Assembly: GCF_900110875.1 (NCBI RefSeq)
Contig: NZ_FOFM01000010.1
Coordinates: 1 to 64,000 of the forward strand
From: Pseudovibrio axinellae
GTDB taxonomy: Bacteria; Pseudomonadota; Alphaproteobacteria; Rhizobiales; Stappiaceae
DNA: 64,000 nucleotides
Direction: 5' to 3'
Below are positions 9,083 through 18,450 of the stretch, piece after piece. The notes beneath the pieces are model-generated. The model saw nothing but the letters and a program-made list of their open reading frames with translations, did no database searches and was not told the DNA's origin. The position numbers were made by a program, and so were the translations under genes. Position 1 is the stretch's first letter; each line of letters opens with the position of its first letter.

Positions 9083-9483
9083 AGACCCACAATAGGCACT
9101 CTCCAGAGTAAGGCGCGTTCAGCTCTGGAAAGCGCACGGTTATCTATGCTTCTAGGGCTGGCCATAGGGCCAGCTCCTGATCGTCCCTCATGTGCAAACC
9201 TTGGCCAGCATACATCGGCAAATGACGACCAGGTGTCGCTCTCCCAAATCGCTTCGTTTGGAGCTTTGGGGGTGCACAGGCAGCGTTGAGAGCTATCAGG
9301 CTTGTTTACGAATGAAAGTGCAGGGGCTTGTAATGATCTTATACAGGATTGAGCAAGTACCCGGTGCGTTTTGCCCTCACTCTGCCTAAAAAACTACGCA
9401 TACGCGGTGCATTCTCACGAAATTAAATATTCGTGAGATAAAACAGTACTTAACGATGTTGGTGGATTGGTTGGAGTTTCGGT
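9083..9483. other. intergenic region after bioB
   Basis: About 400 bases without a convincing gene. It holds a hairpin (GCTGGCC-ATAG-GGCCAGC, 9157-9174) without a following T-run, which may be a weak bioB terminator, and then a region that must contain the promoter of the CitE-like gene. GGAG sits about nine bases before the 9484 ATG. Confidence 0.4.
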
Positions 9484-10356
9484 ATGAAGAGCATACTTTA
9501 CCTGCCTGCAGATAAAACCCATCTTTTTTCCAAGGCAGTCGGGTCCGGTGCCGAGTGTGTGTTGTTCGACTTGGAGGATGGGGTCTGTGATAACGCAAAA
9601 GAAGCAGCACGCGATCAGTTAGCAAACCTCCCACATGGACTTCGCGGCCAAAGTGCTTGCGAGATTGGAGTGCGGATTAGTCCGCTAAGCACCATCGATG
9701 GCATGAAGGACATGCAGTGTTTGATGGAGCTTCCTCAGCTGCCTGAGTGGATCTTTTTGCCAAAGTGCGAAAGCCCGAGAGACTTGGTAGTCCTTCATAA
9801 ATTAGTACATGAACACCCCACGAGAGAACTCGTAAAACTCTGTCCGTACCTTGAAACGCCGTCTGGTATTGCCAACGCAGAAGCGATTGCCTCTGCACCT
9901 GCGCCCTTGTATGCTCTGGCTTTTGGTGAGGTGGACTACTCGTTCTATACAGGTGCTACCATGAGCTGGGAAAGCCTGATATGGCCAAGAGGTATGCTTA
10001 TAAATGCAGCCGTCGAAAACCATTTATGGGCCATCGATGGGGTTTTTCTGGACTTTAACGACCCCGAACATCTTGAAGATGAATCCAAAAGCGCTCGGGA
10101 TATGGGCTTTAATGCCAAGTTTGCCATACACCCGTCGCAGGTCGAGGTTATCAATGCGTGCTTTGAACCTCGTGATGAAGAGGTTCAGTGGGCGCTGGGT
10201 ATCATCCAAAAGCATAAAGAAACCGCAGAAACTGGCCTTTTTATTGTCGATGGAGCCGTCATAGGAACGTCTGCAGTGATGCGCGCGCGCCGAATTTTGG
10301 GGTTGCCAAGCGATCCGCAAATAGCATCAAGACATACTAAAGATGTACCAAAGTAA
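9484..10356 (+). CDS. HpcH/HpaI aldolase/citrate lyase family protein (CitE-like)
   Basis: A 290-residue TIM-barrel lyase. Family motifs: VLFDLEDGV near residues 27-34, LPKCES, YLETPSGI, and AIHPSQVEVI near the C-terminus. The Glu/Asp residues in these motifs bind Mg2+, and the fold cleaves or forms C-C bonds in acyl-CoA or 2-keto acid substrates (CitE, malyl-CoA/beta-methylmalyl-CoA lyase, and stand-alone CitE-like paralogues). No citrate lyase alpha or gamma subunits are adjacent, so it is not part of a classical citrate lyase; a stand-alone malyl-CoA- or citramalyl-CoA-type lyase is more likely. Substrate unresolved. Start ATG with GGAG upstream. Confidence 0.8.
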   Translation: MKSILYLPADKTHLFSKAVGSGAECVLFDLEDGVCDNAKEAARDQLANLPHGLRGQSACEIGVRISPLSTIDGMKDMQCLMELPQLPEWIFLPKCESPRDLVVLHKLVHEHPTRELVKLCPYLETPSGIANAEAIASAPAPLYALAFGEVDYSFYTGATMSWESLIWPRGMLINAAVENHLWAIDGVFLDFNDPEHLEDESKSARDMGFNAKFAIHPSQVEVINACFEPRDEEVQWALGIIQKHKETAETGLFIVDGAVIGTSAVMRARRILGLPSDPQIASRHTKDVPK

Positions 10357-10362
10357 TATCTG

Positions 10363-10908
10363 TTAATTCCATAATCTACCTTATGCCTGTACCGAATATT
10401 TCGATATAATTACAGTAAATCAAAGTATATATAGATAAAATAAAATATATTTACTTACTCTTTAGCCTGTGATTTCCATGCGCGCCATGCAGTTGTTCAT
10501 TTCTTAGCATAGAGTAGGGAGGCTAGTCTGTAGCGGCACCCTTTAGATTGAACTATTATTTACCCGCGCGGCCCAAGGAAGATGAATAGCATGACCTTTG
10601 TTATGAGATACCCCGCAGCCTTGATGATGAGCCTACAATCATAACCCCCAAGCGTGCCTGAGCACTTGCATTCCTTAAAGGCAGCGAGCTTTGCGCTTCT
10701 GTAGTTTTATATTCTTGATGTTCATACATCGCTGCAAAGCCAAATAAACGTACCATCTGACAGATACGAAACGCATACAGCATTATTAAGGCTTTTAATT
10801 CTTGGCATGCAGACATGGATTGGACACTGTGAAGTGGCCAAGGCAGCATCATAGGTGTGTCATACCTAATCACAACCTAATTACGCATAAGGTAGATTAT
10901 GGAACTAA
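10363..10908. mobile_element. putative non-autonomous element (MITE-like) bounded by inverted repeats
   Basis: The left end (10367-10386) and right end (10885-10904) are a perfect 20-bp inverted repeat reading TTCCATAATCTACCTTATGC on the plus strand at the left and its exact complement at the right. Outside these, three more bases pair after one mismatch (to 10363 and 10908). The roughly 500 bases between hold no convincing gene; a minus-strand 90-codon ORF (10601-10873) has no recognisable product. The left part is strongly AT-rich (10395-10460). I found no clear target-site duplication. Alternatives: a decayed insertion sequence, or coincidental terminator arms, though 20 perfect pairs 500 bases apart argue against chance. 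Confidence 0.5.
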
Positions 10909-10927
10909 AAGTGAGAGCGGCTTATGG

Positions 10928-12097
10928 TTAGCCAACATTGCGGATCTTGATGTCATGCGTTGAGTTTATGTGTGTTTCGACGGCCTGAGCAATTCGTTGT
11001 GATGCATGCCCATCGCCAAATGGGTTCTTGCGATCTACCTTTGTCTGGTCTGATCGTAAGATGCGTGCGACTTCATCAACAATGGCTTTCTGATTAGTGC
11101 CGACGAGTTTTGCAAAACCACTGGTCAGTGCCTCAGGTCGTTCTGTCGTCTTACGTAAGATCAAGAGCGGCGTTCCAAACTCAGGTGCTTCTTCCTGGAT
11201 GCCGCCGCTGTCTGTGAGGATCAGATCTGCATCGCGTTCCAATGCAATAAGCGTTTCATATGACAGTGGCTCAACAAGATGCACGCGCGGCACTTTCTCG
11301 AGCACTGAGACCACAACATCTTTAACCGCCGGGTTTGGGTGCACTGGTAAAACGACCTGCAGATCAGTATGCGCATTAAGGCTCCGCTTGATAGCATTGC
11401 AAATATTGCGCATGGGTTGACCCCAGTTTTCGCGCCGGTGCGTCGTCACCAAAGCAATTCGCTTTTCGGGGCCCAGAACGCCTTGAAGCTCCGCTAGCTC
11501 GCGCGCCGGCTTAATTTCTCGCGCCAGATGACGCACAGCATCGACAACAGTGTTGCCCGTTGTCAGGATCTTGTCACTGCTTATTCCTTCACGAAGCAAG
11601 TTGTCTCGCGCTATAGATGTTGGTGCAAACATACGATGGCACAGCTGGTCAGCAAGCCGCCGGTTAGCTTCCTCAGGAAAAGGATCATACAAATCCCCGC
11701 TCCGCAAGCCTGCCTCAACATGTCCGACCGCGACTGAGCCGTAAAACGCTGCCAACGCTCCAACAAAGCCTGTTGTGGTATCGCCATGCGTTAAAACGTA
11801 TTCAGGATGATGCTCGCTGATATGTTTGCGTATGCCCTTGAGCAGTTCTCCGGCTTGGTCGGCCAGGTCATGACAACCCTTCGCAATCTTGAGCCAGTTC
11901 AACTGGAGAATGCCAAAACTCTCCAATGCTTGGGCCGCAATTTCGCGATGTTGTCCAGTCATCAGAACATGGGCGTGAAGCGATGGACATTTGGATATTG
12001 CTCGGATGACCGGAGCCATTTTTATGGCCTCAGGGCGTGTGCCAATAATGCACATAACTTTACAGGGACCCATGCCAAGTATTCTTGGTTCTGTCAT
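10928..12097 (-). CDS. wecB: UDP-N-acetylglucosamine 2-epimerase (non-hydrolysing)
   Basis: 389 residues interconverting UDP-GlcNAc and UDP-ManNAc in the cytoplasm. Motifs: GTRPEAIKMAPV (19-30), TGQHREI, HVEAGLRSGD with PFPEEANRR, TGNTVVDAV, TTHRRENWG, and SDSGGI-type LTDSGGIQEEAPEFG with RKTTERPEA. All are canonical, including the allosteric/catalytic Arg/Glu/His residues. It is the last gene of the four-gene minus-strand glycan operon, 19 bases behind the DUF4434 gene. In E. coli, WecB supplies ManNAc precursor for the NfrA/NfrB glycan, so its presence in this operon fits that system and suggests a ManNAc-containing product. Confidence 0.93.
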   Translation of the reverse strand: MTEPRILGMGPCKVMCIIGTRPEAIKMAPVIRAISKCPSLHAHVLMTGQHREIAAQALESFGILQLNWLKIAKGCHDLADQAGELLKGIRKHISEHHPEYVLTHGDTTTGFVGALAAFYGSVAVGHVEAGLRSGDLYDPFPEEANRRLADQLCHRMFAPTSIARDNLLREGISSDKILTTGNTVVDAVRHLAREIKPARELAELQGVLGPEKRIALVTTHRRENWGQPMRNICNAIKRSLNAHTDLQVVLPVHPNPAVKDVVVSVLEKVPRVHLVEPLSYETLIALERDADLILTDSGGIQEEAPEFGTPLLILRKTTERPEALTSGFAKLVGTNQKAIVDEVARILRSDQTKVDRKNPFGDGHASQRIAQAVETHINSTHDIKIRNVG

Positions 12098-12116
12098 GAT
12101 CTTATCACTATCAAGG

Positions 12117-13205
12117 TTATTGTGTTGCGGTCACAGCGGTCCTGAAGATCGACCTACCGCAGGTCTTAGCATTTTTACTTAAGAATTCTTCAATATCACG
12201 ACTGTGTTTATTGTCGTATTTCAGGATATGGCTGGAGAGCGAGAATAAGGCGACCGGCTGATTGGGGTCGAATCGAGCGTTATCCAGTCTGCGTTTCATG
12301 GTGCCTACAGTGGTTGGCATTGTTCTAAAGTCAGGTTTGCGTGGATCAATCTCAAAAATCTCCACAACAGGAATGACCGTATGGCCGTGTTGCTTGAATT
12401 GTGCACTTATGGCACGCTGTAATTTGCGACTGGAATAAGGCTCCATAAGCTTCGCCCCAAGACCATCTTGGAGAAGTAGAACATCCACGAGCGTATTATC
12501 TAAAAGTGTGTCCCAAAGACGTGCCAACTTCTTGGGTTCATGGGTAGAGTTCGTATACCCCGAAATCGAGACCGGCCCTGGAAGAATACGATTGAGTATG
12601 GCCTGCGTTTCCAGCATATACTGCGTCAACAGCTTTCGAAGCTTGTTATCCTGCAAAAGCGCAGCGTCAATCTCATCTGAAATGTACCAGCCTGCAAATA
12701 CCTCACTAGGATTTGCAGCGTAGCTCATCTGAGACTTGAGCGCCGTTGCAATCTGTTTGGTCTCATGAAGACGCGCATCGAGATATGGCTGCCCTTTGTT
12801 TTTAAGGTTCTCAATAAGAGAAGGATCATAGCGCAGCCCGAACCAAATCTTGGCGCCGGCTTGGTCTGCTCCCATAATCGCGGCCTCTACCCACACCGGT
12901 AACGTGATTTCTTTGTTTAAATCAGCGCCCCACATAGTCCACTGCAGGACAACCTCATCAACACCAAGCCTTTGATGTGAAAGGAATTCACTCCTCCATA
13001 GTCGTAGATTAGGAAAATATTCATCACCCCACGGCTGAAGGAAGCTCATGTGTATAGGAATACATTCCTTCTCGCCGAAGTCATAGCGTGCTTGAGCTTT
13101 ATCCATTGATAGGAAAGGTAAAGTTACAAGGAAAGCCACTCCTAAGAGCAACGCTTTAGAAGTTTGCTTGAAGTCCGAGAAGGATACGACTGGTTTGACT
13201 GTCAT
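12117..13205 (-). CDS. periplasmic DUF4434 TIM-barrel protein of the glycan operon
   Basis: 362 residues with a signal peptide (ALLLGVAFLVTLPFLS, probable cleavage AQA/RYD). The mature part begins with a glycosidase-like barrel pattern: SFLQPWGDEYFPNLRLW, LGVDEVVLQWTMWG, WFGLRYDPSL, and GWYISDEID, which resemble DUF4434, a family related to glycoside hydrolases. The acidic pair in YISDEID sits where barrel hydrolases often keep catalytic residues. Its start overlaps the end of the NfrA-like gene by 50 bases, so translation is coupled. In E. coli the third gene of the nfr system (ybcH) also encodes a periplasmic protein; I cannot show homology but the position is analogous. Likely role: trimming or modifying the exported polysaccharide. 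Confidence 0.65.
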   Translation of the reverse strand: MTVKPVVSFSDFKQTSKALLLGVAFLVTLPFLSMDKAQARYDFGEKECIPIHMSFLQPWGDEYFPNLRLWRSEFLSHQRLGVDEVVLQWTMWGADLNKEITLPVWVEAAIMGADQAGAKIWFGLRYDPSLIENLKNKGQPYLDARLHETKQIATALKSQMSYAANPSEVFAGWYISDEIDAALLQDNKLRKLLTQYMLETQAILNRILPGPVSISGYTNSTHEPKKLARLWDTLLDNTLVDVLLLQDGLGAKLMEPYSSRKLQRAISAQFKQHGHTVIPVVEIFEIDPRKPDFRTMPTTVGTMKRRLDNARFDPNQPVALFSLSSHILKYDNKHSRDIEEFLSKNAKTCGRSIFRTAVTATQ

Positions 13206-16200
13206 CGGTGTTCAGTACTTCGTGTCCTACACGCCCAAACAACTCAAGAAAAAGAATGTCACCATAGGTTTCGGTGTACAAAGTCTTCCACTTGAAAGAT
13301 GCTCCCAGCCCTGCTTCGATGGAAACAGCGCTGATAAGGGAGTTCCAGTTTCCGCTGCCAATAGAATACGCAAAAGTTGAGAAAAGCAGGTTAGGATCAA
13401 GCCTAAAAGTGTAACCAAGCCGCCCATCGCCATAAAACAAAATTGTCTTTTCGTTTTCAAAGAAACGCCCAGTTTCAAGATAGAGATGGAGGTAAGGTTC
13501 TTTTTCAATTGGCTCCCCGGTTTCATAATCGTAAAGCGGAAGAAAGTCATGTCCGGTGGTAAAGGACCAGAGCACCCTGCCCAGCCAGTTATCTTCTGTG
13601 AGTTCACCGCCTTCAAAGAAACGCTCCAGCCCCAACTTTAAATTCTGGGTCATAAAGGGTTTGAAGCGTAAGCCAACAATGGATTGGAATGTATCGGGAT
13701 TAGGCCTGAAACTGTAACGATCATTGAGCCACTGCGCGCGGGCAATGACTTCAAAGGTACGGCCATTTTGATAACCGATGACGGGTGGCCGCCAGGCCAC
13801 TTCAACTGTACCAAAGGGGCTGCTGGATGGAATACCCAATATGGCTCCCGTAATATCCTGTTCGTCCTGTCGTGAAGGGCTTATGCCGTCAAAAATAAGG
13901 AAACTGAACGGGATCTCCAAAATCCGAAGCTGACGCCTGAAACGTTCCAGCTTGTCGCGCTCATAAATATCGATCTGCTCTTGGTTCAAAGCCTCAATAC
14001 GCTGGCGAAACAATGCAGCTGCCTTCTTGTTTTCGAACACCGCCATATAAGTGTAGGCAAGGTCCTCCTGAACGTCCGGCTGGTCAGGCTGATATTCCAG
14101 CGAAGCTTCAAAGCGAATGATAGCCAGATCATCGTCATCCAGCGCGCGTGCAAGATACGCACCCAAAGCCAGCGTGGCAGGGTTTTGTTTGTCACGAGGT
14201 GGAAGGCTTTGATATTCAGCTTCGGCCTCCTCAAGTCGGCCGAGTTGGAAAAGGACCTGCACAACAGAAAAACGAATGTCCTCCGTTGTTTCAATGGCGC
14301 GTGCCCTGCGCAAGTCTGATAAGGCCTGCTCAAGAGACTCTGGGCTCTGGTTGTCGTTATGCAGTGTAATCTGCGCACGGGCGGCATAGTAACGGGCCAT
14401 TTGCATGCGCGTTAATGATGCTGGGGTAAGACGCACCAAAATGCGCTGCGCCTCGCCAAACCTCATTTGTTTCAAGTTGATGTAAAGAAGAGCCATACCA
14501 GCGCTCTGGTCGTTGTATTTTTCAAAGCTTTCGCTGAACCATCTTTGCGCTGCTGCATGGTCACCCATTTCCTGACTAAGAAAACCAAGCTGGCTAGCCG
14601 CTGAAGCACTGGGGCTTAGCTCGTAGGCTTTCTCAAGCTGTTCGTGTGCTTTTCTTTTCTCGCCAAGGTTTTGATAGATCCCAGCCAACGTAAGTCGCCT
14701 GACGTGATCGTTGGGGTGTTTGTGGACATCTTGCAGCGCACAGCTCAAAGCTTCCCCATCACGCCTCAATGCACGATAGGCCTCACATTTGATCGCTACT
14801 GTTTGATCGGTCTCATCCAGACTCTCAACAAGAACCAGCGCATCGCCGGGTTGTTTTAGTTCCAATGCAAGATAAGCTGATTCAAGGCGTGTTTCCGGCT
14901 GTGAATCCAGTTGTAAAGCCCTACTATAAACCCGTGATGCCTCGTTGGTTTCTCCACTGGCTTTTAAAATGCGCGCCAATGAAAGAAAAGCGGCTGCATA
15001 CTTGCTCTTACTCTCATCAGATAGATTGTTTGAACTGGCGTAATTTGAGACGTAGTCCAACCACATGTCAGGCGTTACATTCTTTGATGTGCTTTCACGA
15101 AGCATCAGGTAGGCTGGTACAACCAGTGTCGGTTCCGGTTGAACATCCCAGTCTGCAACCAGGTATTTTAACGCATCCTCCCAATCCTCGTTGGCCGCCG
15201 AAACAGCCGCAAGATCAAATAAAAGCCGTGTATAGGCTTTTGTATCGTCATCGCTGAACTGATCAGTTGCACGCGCTTTGGTCGCTTGGTTTAAAGCATC
15301 CACCAATAGAGCAACAGCAGCCTGATTGTCGTTGGAAAGCAGGGCGATCTGCCCCCTTTTGGCAGTAATGCGCCAATTGGGTATCAGCACGCCAGCTTCT
15401 TTCAGCACTTCATTGGCAAGGTCCAAATCCCCTGCCCGCCGCGCAAGATCAGCAAGTGATTGGAGCATCTGAGCCCAAGCCTCCGGGGCTTTTAGGCGCT
15501 CAGCTTCATTCACGAGGGATCTGAGCTCAACAAGGATGCCAACTGCAGCCGTGTCCCAACCATTATTAAGGGCCAGCTTGCTTAAACGAAGACCATATTC
15601 CGGGCTTCTTGTAAGTTCGATAAGCAACCGTGCTGCTTCAAGCGCTCTGGCATCGTCACCAGCACGAATGGAAATATCGGCAAGTGCAAGATAGTAATTG
15701 GCAATCTCTTCGCGACCAGAGGCTTTGGTACTAAGAATCTTACCTTCTGGCGTAAGGAGCGCCATTTCCGCCTCGGCACTGGAACCTTGCTTCACAAGCG
15801 CATAAGCCAACTGAACGCGAGAGGATAGACCCAGCAGCTCAATCTTGCCAGCTTGCAGAAAGTCCAAAAGCTCAGGCAAATGACCGGAATTGAGAGCGCT
15901 GGCAGATAAGGCCCTTGCAAATGTGTGCTGCTCCAAAGCCGTCGCCAGCCGACCAGTGAACAAGCCCTTCCTTTCAGCTCCCATGAGAAGCTGATAAGCC
16001 TCCTCATCCAATCCTTGATTGAGCAGGAGGAACGCCTCATTTAATATGGCTGTTCGTTGGGTCTGAGGTGCGTTTTCAAGTTTTGAGAGCTCTTGCCATT
16101 CTTGGCGTGCTTCATCCAACTGGTTGAGGTTCCGCAGCAAGTCAGCACGTACGAGCCGGTGGCGCGGTGTTCCAGCGCCTGATTCAATGAGAATATTGAG

Positions 16201-16815
16201 CGCCTGCAACGCATCCTGTGTCCGCCCAAGCTTTATGGCGACCTCAGCGGTACCTTCAAGCGCCTGCTCCCGATCAATTTCCAGGAGCTTTCCGGTTTCC
16301 AGTGCCTGTCTGAAGTTTTTTGCTGCCTGCATATACTCGCCAGCCTGAGTATACAACTGAGCGAGCGTGAGATAACCGCGGCTGAAAGCAGGAGCTTGCG
16401 ATTGCAAGGTCTTGAGTTGCTCAACGGCTGTAACAGGCCGGTTAAGCGAAATCAGTAACTGAATTTTTTGCCAACGTGCGACCAAGTGATCCGGATCCCC
16501 TTGCAGCAACTCATCTAATGTCGATAAAGCCTCTTCATTCCTGCCTTCCGCCAACAGACGATAAGCCAGATCCAACAATGGATAAGAGCGGTAGTCACGC
16601 CATGTTTTATTTAAAAAAGACCGACTGTCCTGCTTGTCTTTCAATAAGCTGGCGTAATAGGCATCTTTCTGGGAGGCCGTGTAAGAGTCAGCAGGGTTTT
16701 GCGAAAGCGTTGGAATGGCAAGACCCAGCACAAAAATGCCAATCCATAGGAGATGAAAGGCAGACCTTCCATTGGCCTGCTTTCTAGCTTCATGGGATTT
16801 GCGAAACGGGGTCAT
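13156..16815 (-). CDS. NfrA-like TPR outer-membrane protein
   Basis: 1219 residues. After an N-terminal signal/membrane segment (LLWIGIFVLGLAIPTLS) there is a long superhelix of tetratricopeptide repeats (about 60-950), for example LDELLQGDPDHLVARWQKIQ and LAQLYTQAGEYMQAAKNF. The last ~260 residues are beta-rich and match what I know of the NfrA C-terminal domain: FGTVEVAWRPPVIGYQNGR, GLRFKPF, NLKLGLERFF, ending in LLGLQANF with a terminal Phe typical of barrels. This architecture, TPR solenoid plus outer-membrane barrel, is that of polysaccharide exporters (NfrA, BcsC, PgaA). It is longer than E. coli NfrA (about 990). The start overlaps the end of the NfrB-like gene by four bases (ATGA), showing translational coupling. 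Confidence 0.8.
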   Translation of the reverse strand: MTPFRKSHEARKQANGRSAFHLLWIGIFVLGLAIPTLSQNPADSYTASQKDAYYASLLKDKQDSRSFLNKTWRDYRSYPLLDLAYRLLAEGRNEEALSTLDELLQGDPDHLVARWQKIQLLISLNRPVTAVEQLKTLQSQAPAFSRGYLTLAQLYTQAGEYMQAAKNFRQALETGKLLEIDREQALEGTAEVAIKLGRTQDALQALNILIESGAGTPRHRLVRADLLRNLNQLDEARQEWQELSKLENAPQTQRTAILNEAFLLLNQGLDEEAYQLLMGAERKGLFTGRLATALEQHTFARALSASALNSGHLPELLDFLQAGKIELLGLSSRVQLAYALVKQGSSAEAEMALLTPEGKILSTKASGREEIANYYLALADISIRAGDDARALEAARLLIELTRSPEYGLRLSKLALNNGWDTAAVGILVELRSLVNEAERLKAPEAWAQMLQSLADLARRAGDLDLANEVLKEAGVLIPNWRITAKRGQIALLSNDNQAAVALLVDALNQATKARATDQFSDDDTKAYTRLLFDLAAVSAANEDWEDALKYLVADWDVQPEPTLVVPAYLMLRESTSKNVTPDMWLDYVSNYASSNNLSDESKSKYAAAFLSLARILKASGETNEASRVYSRALQLDSQPETRLESAYLALELKQPGDALVLVESLDETDQTVAIKCEAYRALRRDGEALSCALQDVHKHPNDHVRRLTLAGIYQNLGEKRKAHEQLEKAYELSPSASAASQLGFLSQEMGDHAAAQRWFSESFEKYNDQSAGMALLYINLKQMRFGEAQRILVRLTPASLTRMQMARYYAARAQITLHNDNQSPESLEQALSDLRRARAIETTEDIRFSVVQVLFQLGRLEEAEAEYQSLPPRDKQNPATLALGAYLARALDDDDLAIIRFEASLEYQPDQPDVQEDLAYTYMAVFENKKAAALFRQRIEALNQEQIDIYERDKLERFRRQLRILEIPFSFLIFDGISPSRQDEQDITGAILGIPSSSPFGTVEVAWRPPVIGYQNGRTFEVIARAQWLNDRYSFRPNPDTFQSIVGLRFKPFMTQNLKLGLERFFEGGELTEDNWLGRVLWSFTTGHDFLPLYDYETGEPIEKEPYLHLYLETGRFFENEKTILFYGDGRLGYTFRLDPNLLFSTFAYSIGSGNWNSLISAVSIEAGLGASFKWKTLYTETYGDILFLELFGRVGHEVLNTDDSQTSRILLGLQANF

Positions 16816-18278
16816 TGGTGCGGATCATTCTTTCCAGTTTTGGATGGCGAACTGTTGTTATGCGGATAGTCATGCGCGGTTTTATCCCAACCGATGACAT
16901 CGCCGGTAATCAGGTGCCTGATCCAGGTTTTACTCGCTCGTATCATGGCGAAATAATTGATTGTGATGGAGACGAAGTAGCGCACAGTGACTGGAAGTAA
17001 CGCCCGAAATCCATAATGATATCCGGTCCAGATATGACGCTGAATAAGTCGGTGAAGGATAAGGATTAGGTTGAACCAGATAACATACCAAAACGGACTG
17101 TTCTCAGGCAGCAAAGGAGGCAAATTGTAGGCATCAGGAGCAAGGCGCTGGTAAAGACTAAGACCCCAGTAAAAGATCAATGCGATGTAGCCGATAACGA
17201 TGGCGTGGCTAAAGAAAACCATTTTTCTGTCGCGCCAATAGAAGTATTTATCAGCGATTTTTCCCTTCCAACCTAATTGCGCCCAGCCTTGAAACGCAAT
17301 GCCGATCGTCCAGCGCGTCTTCTGGCGCACACTGCGCCAGTACCTGGAGGGAAACAGCTCTTGCGTGACAGCAAAGCTGGTGTATTCATTCTTCTTGGAT
17401 GGATGGACCCAGAGCAGGCGATGTGTGAGCCCCTTGCCTGCAAGCCGCATGGCCAGATCATAATCTTCGGTCAATGAACCCGTATTAAAGATCTCATGAA
17501 TACCGTTTTCATCCACTTCACAAATGGATTTTGCGGTTTCTAGTGTTTTTCTGGAATAACAAGTCCCCACGCCCGCGCCAGGCACTGTCCCGGTCAAAGC
17601 GCCTCGTACAAGCACTTCCTTGGAGTGGAACTCAGCAAATTCATCCATGTAATGGCCAGCCGTGAACTGAAGGCCCCTTCTGGGTAACGACAGTACGGGA
17701 AGCTGAACCACATCGGCCAGCTCAAGGCTGGCATTGAAAACGCGCAGCGCATTGGGATTGAGAATATCCTCCGCGTCTTGCATCACAAAACCAGCAAAAG
17801 AGATATCTTGTTCGTGTTCAAACGTTTCGATCGCAGCAAGAATTGTGTTCACACAATCTGCTTTACAGGTTGGCCCTTCATCTTGGGTGACGACGACACG
17901 CAGGTTGTCATGTTCCGCAGCAAGCTTATTGGCGGCTTGAACTGTTGCTTCGTCATTGGGGTAAACGCCGATAAAGACCCAGTAGTTGGGGTAATCCAGC
18001 TGAGACATAATATCTGTAACAGCTGGGTAAAGAATTTCGGCCTCATCCCAAGCCGGCATCATGATGGCAAGTGGTTTTGGGTCTGGCTCGCCAGCTTCTT
18101 CAAAGATAGCTTCTTCCGTTATCCCGGCCATCGGCCCGCGATACCAAGCAACAAAAAAGTAATAGAGCGTATCGACAAATAGGTCGTCTGCGCCTGAAAC
18201 AGCAAAGACGTAAGATGCGACAAGAAAAAGGCTCTGGGTAATGAGAAATAGCAGTACAAATGCGTCTGTTACTAACAT
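16812..18278 (-). CDS. NfrB-like inner-membrane family 2 glycosyltransferase
   Basis: About 488 residues. One N-terminal membrane span (VLLFLITQSLFLVASYVFA), a GT2 domain with MQDAEDI (DxD-type), LTEDYDL (catalytic base region) and RQKTRWTIG (QxxRW-like motif), then three or more C-terminal spans. The stretches VQLPVLSLPRRG, TAGHYMDEFAEFHSKE and VPGAGVGTCYSR closely resemble NfrB. E. coli NfrB is about 745 residues and carries a C-terminal c-di-GMP-binding MshEN module; this protein ends soon after the last membrane span and lacks it. The first possible start is GTG 18290; ATG 18278 is preferred, though neither has a strong ribosome site. First gene of the glycan operon. Confidence 0.82.
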   Translation of the reverse strand: MLVTDAFVLLFLITQSLFLVASYVFAVSGADDLFVDTLYYFFVAWYRGPMAGITEEAIFEEAGEPDPKPLAIMMPAWDEAEILYPAVTDIMSQLDYPNYWVFIGVYPNDEATVQAANKLAAEHDNLRVVVTQDEGPTCKADCVNTILAAIETFEHEQDISFAGFVMQDAEDILNPNALRVFNASLELADVVQLPVLSLPRRGLQFTAGHYMDEFAEFHSKEVLVRGALTGTVPGAGVGTCYSRKTLETAKSICEVDENGIHEIFNTGSLTEDYDLAMRLAGKGLTHRLLWVHPSKKNEYTSFAVTQELFPSRYWRSVRQKTRWTIGIAFQGWAQLGWKGKIADKYFYWRDRKMVFFSHAIVIGYIALIFYWGLSLYQRLAPDAYNLPPLLPENSPFWYVIWFNLILILHRLIQRHIWTGYHYGFRALLPVTVRYFVSITINYFAMIRASKTWIRHLITGDVIGWDKTAHDYPHNNSSPSKTGKNDPHQ

Positions 18279-18395
18279 TCTCGCGTGCACCTTTTCGCAG
18301 GAACTCCAATAGAGTAACCCTAGGTGATTCGATCAGTCGTTCTCATTCACGGAATGTTCTGAAGGGTTTAGCGCGAGACACTTTTACCATTGCAG

Positions 18396-18414
18396 GGAGT
18401 GCTACTCGCACTCC
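18396..18414. terminator. hairpin downstream of the CoA-transferase gene
   Basis: Perfect 7-bp stem GGAGTGC-TACTC-GCACTCC in the gap between the CoA-transferase gene (upstream on the minus strand) and the nfrB-like gene. On the minus strand there is no U-run after it; on the plus strand ACTGTTTTT follows, but no plus-strand gene precedes it. It may separate the two minus-strand operons. Confidence 0.35.
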
Positions 18415-18450
18415 ACTGTTTTTGTGTTCTCCATCGCTAAATACTGCTGT

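Noticed and set aside
9157-9174. Hairpin after bioB as a certain terminator
   Set aside because: No T-run follows on either strand.
9484-10356. Citrate lyase beta subunit
   Set aside because: No alpha or gamma subunit or accessory genes nearby, so a stand-alone CitE-like lyase is more likely.
10601-10873. 90-codon minus-strand ORF inside the inverted-repeat segment
   Set aside because: No recognisable motifs and a random-looking composition; most likely not a gene.
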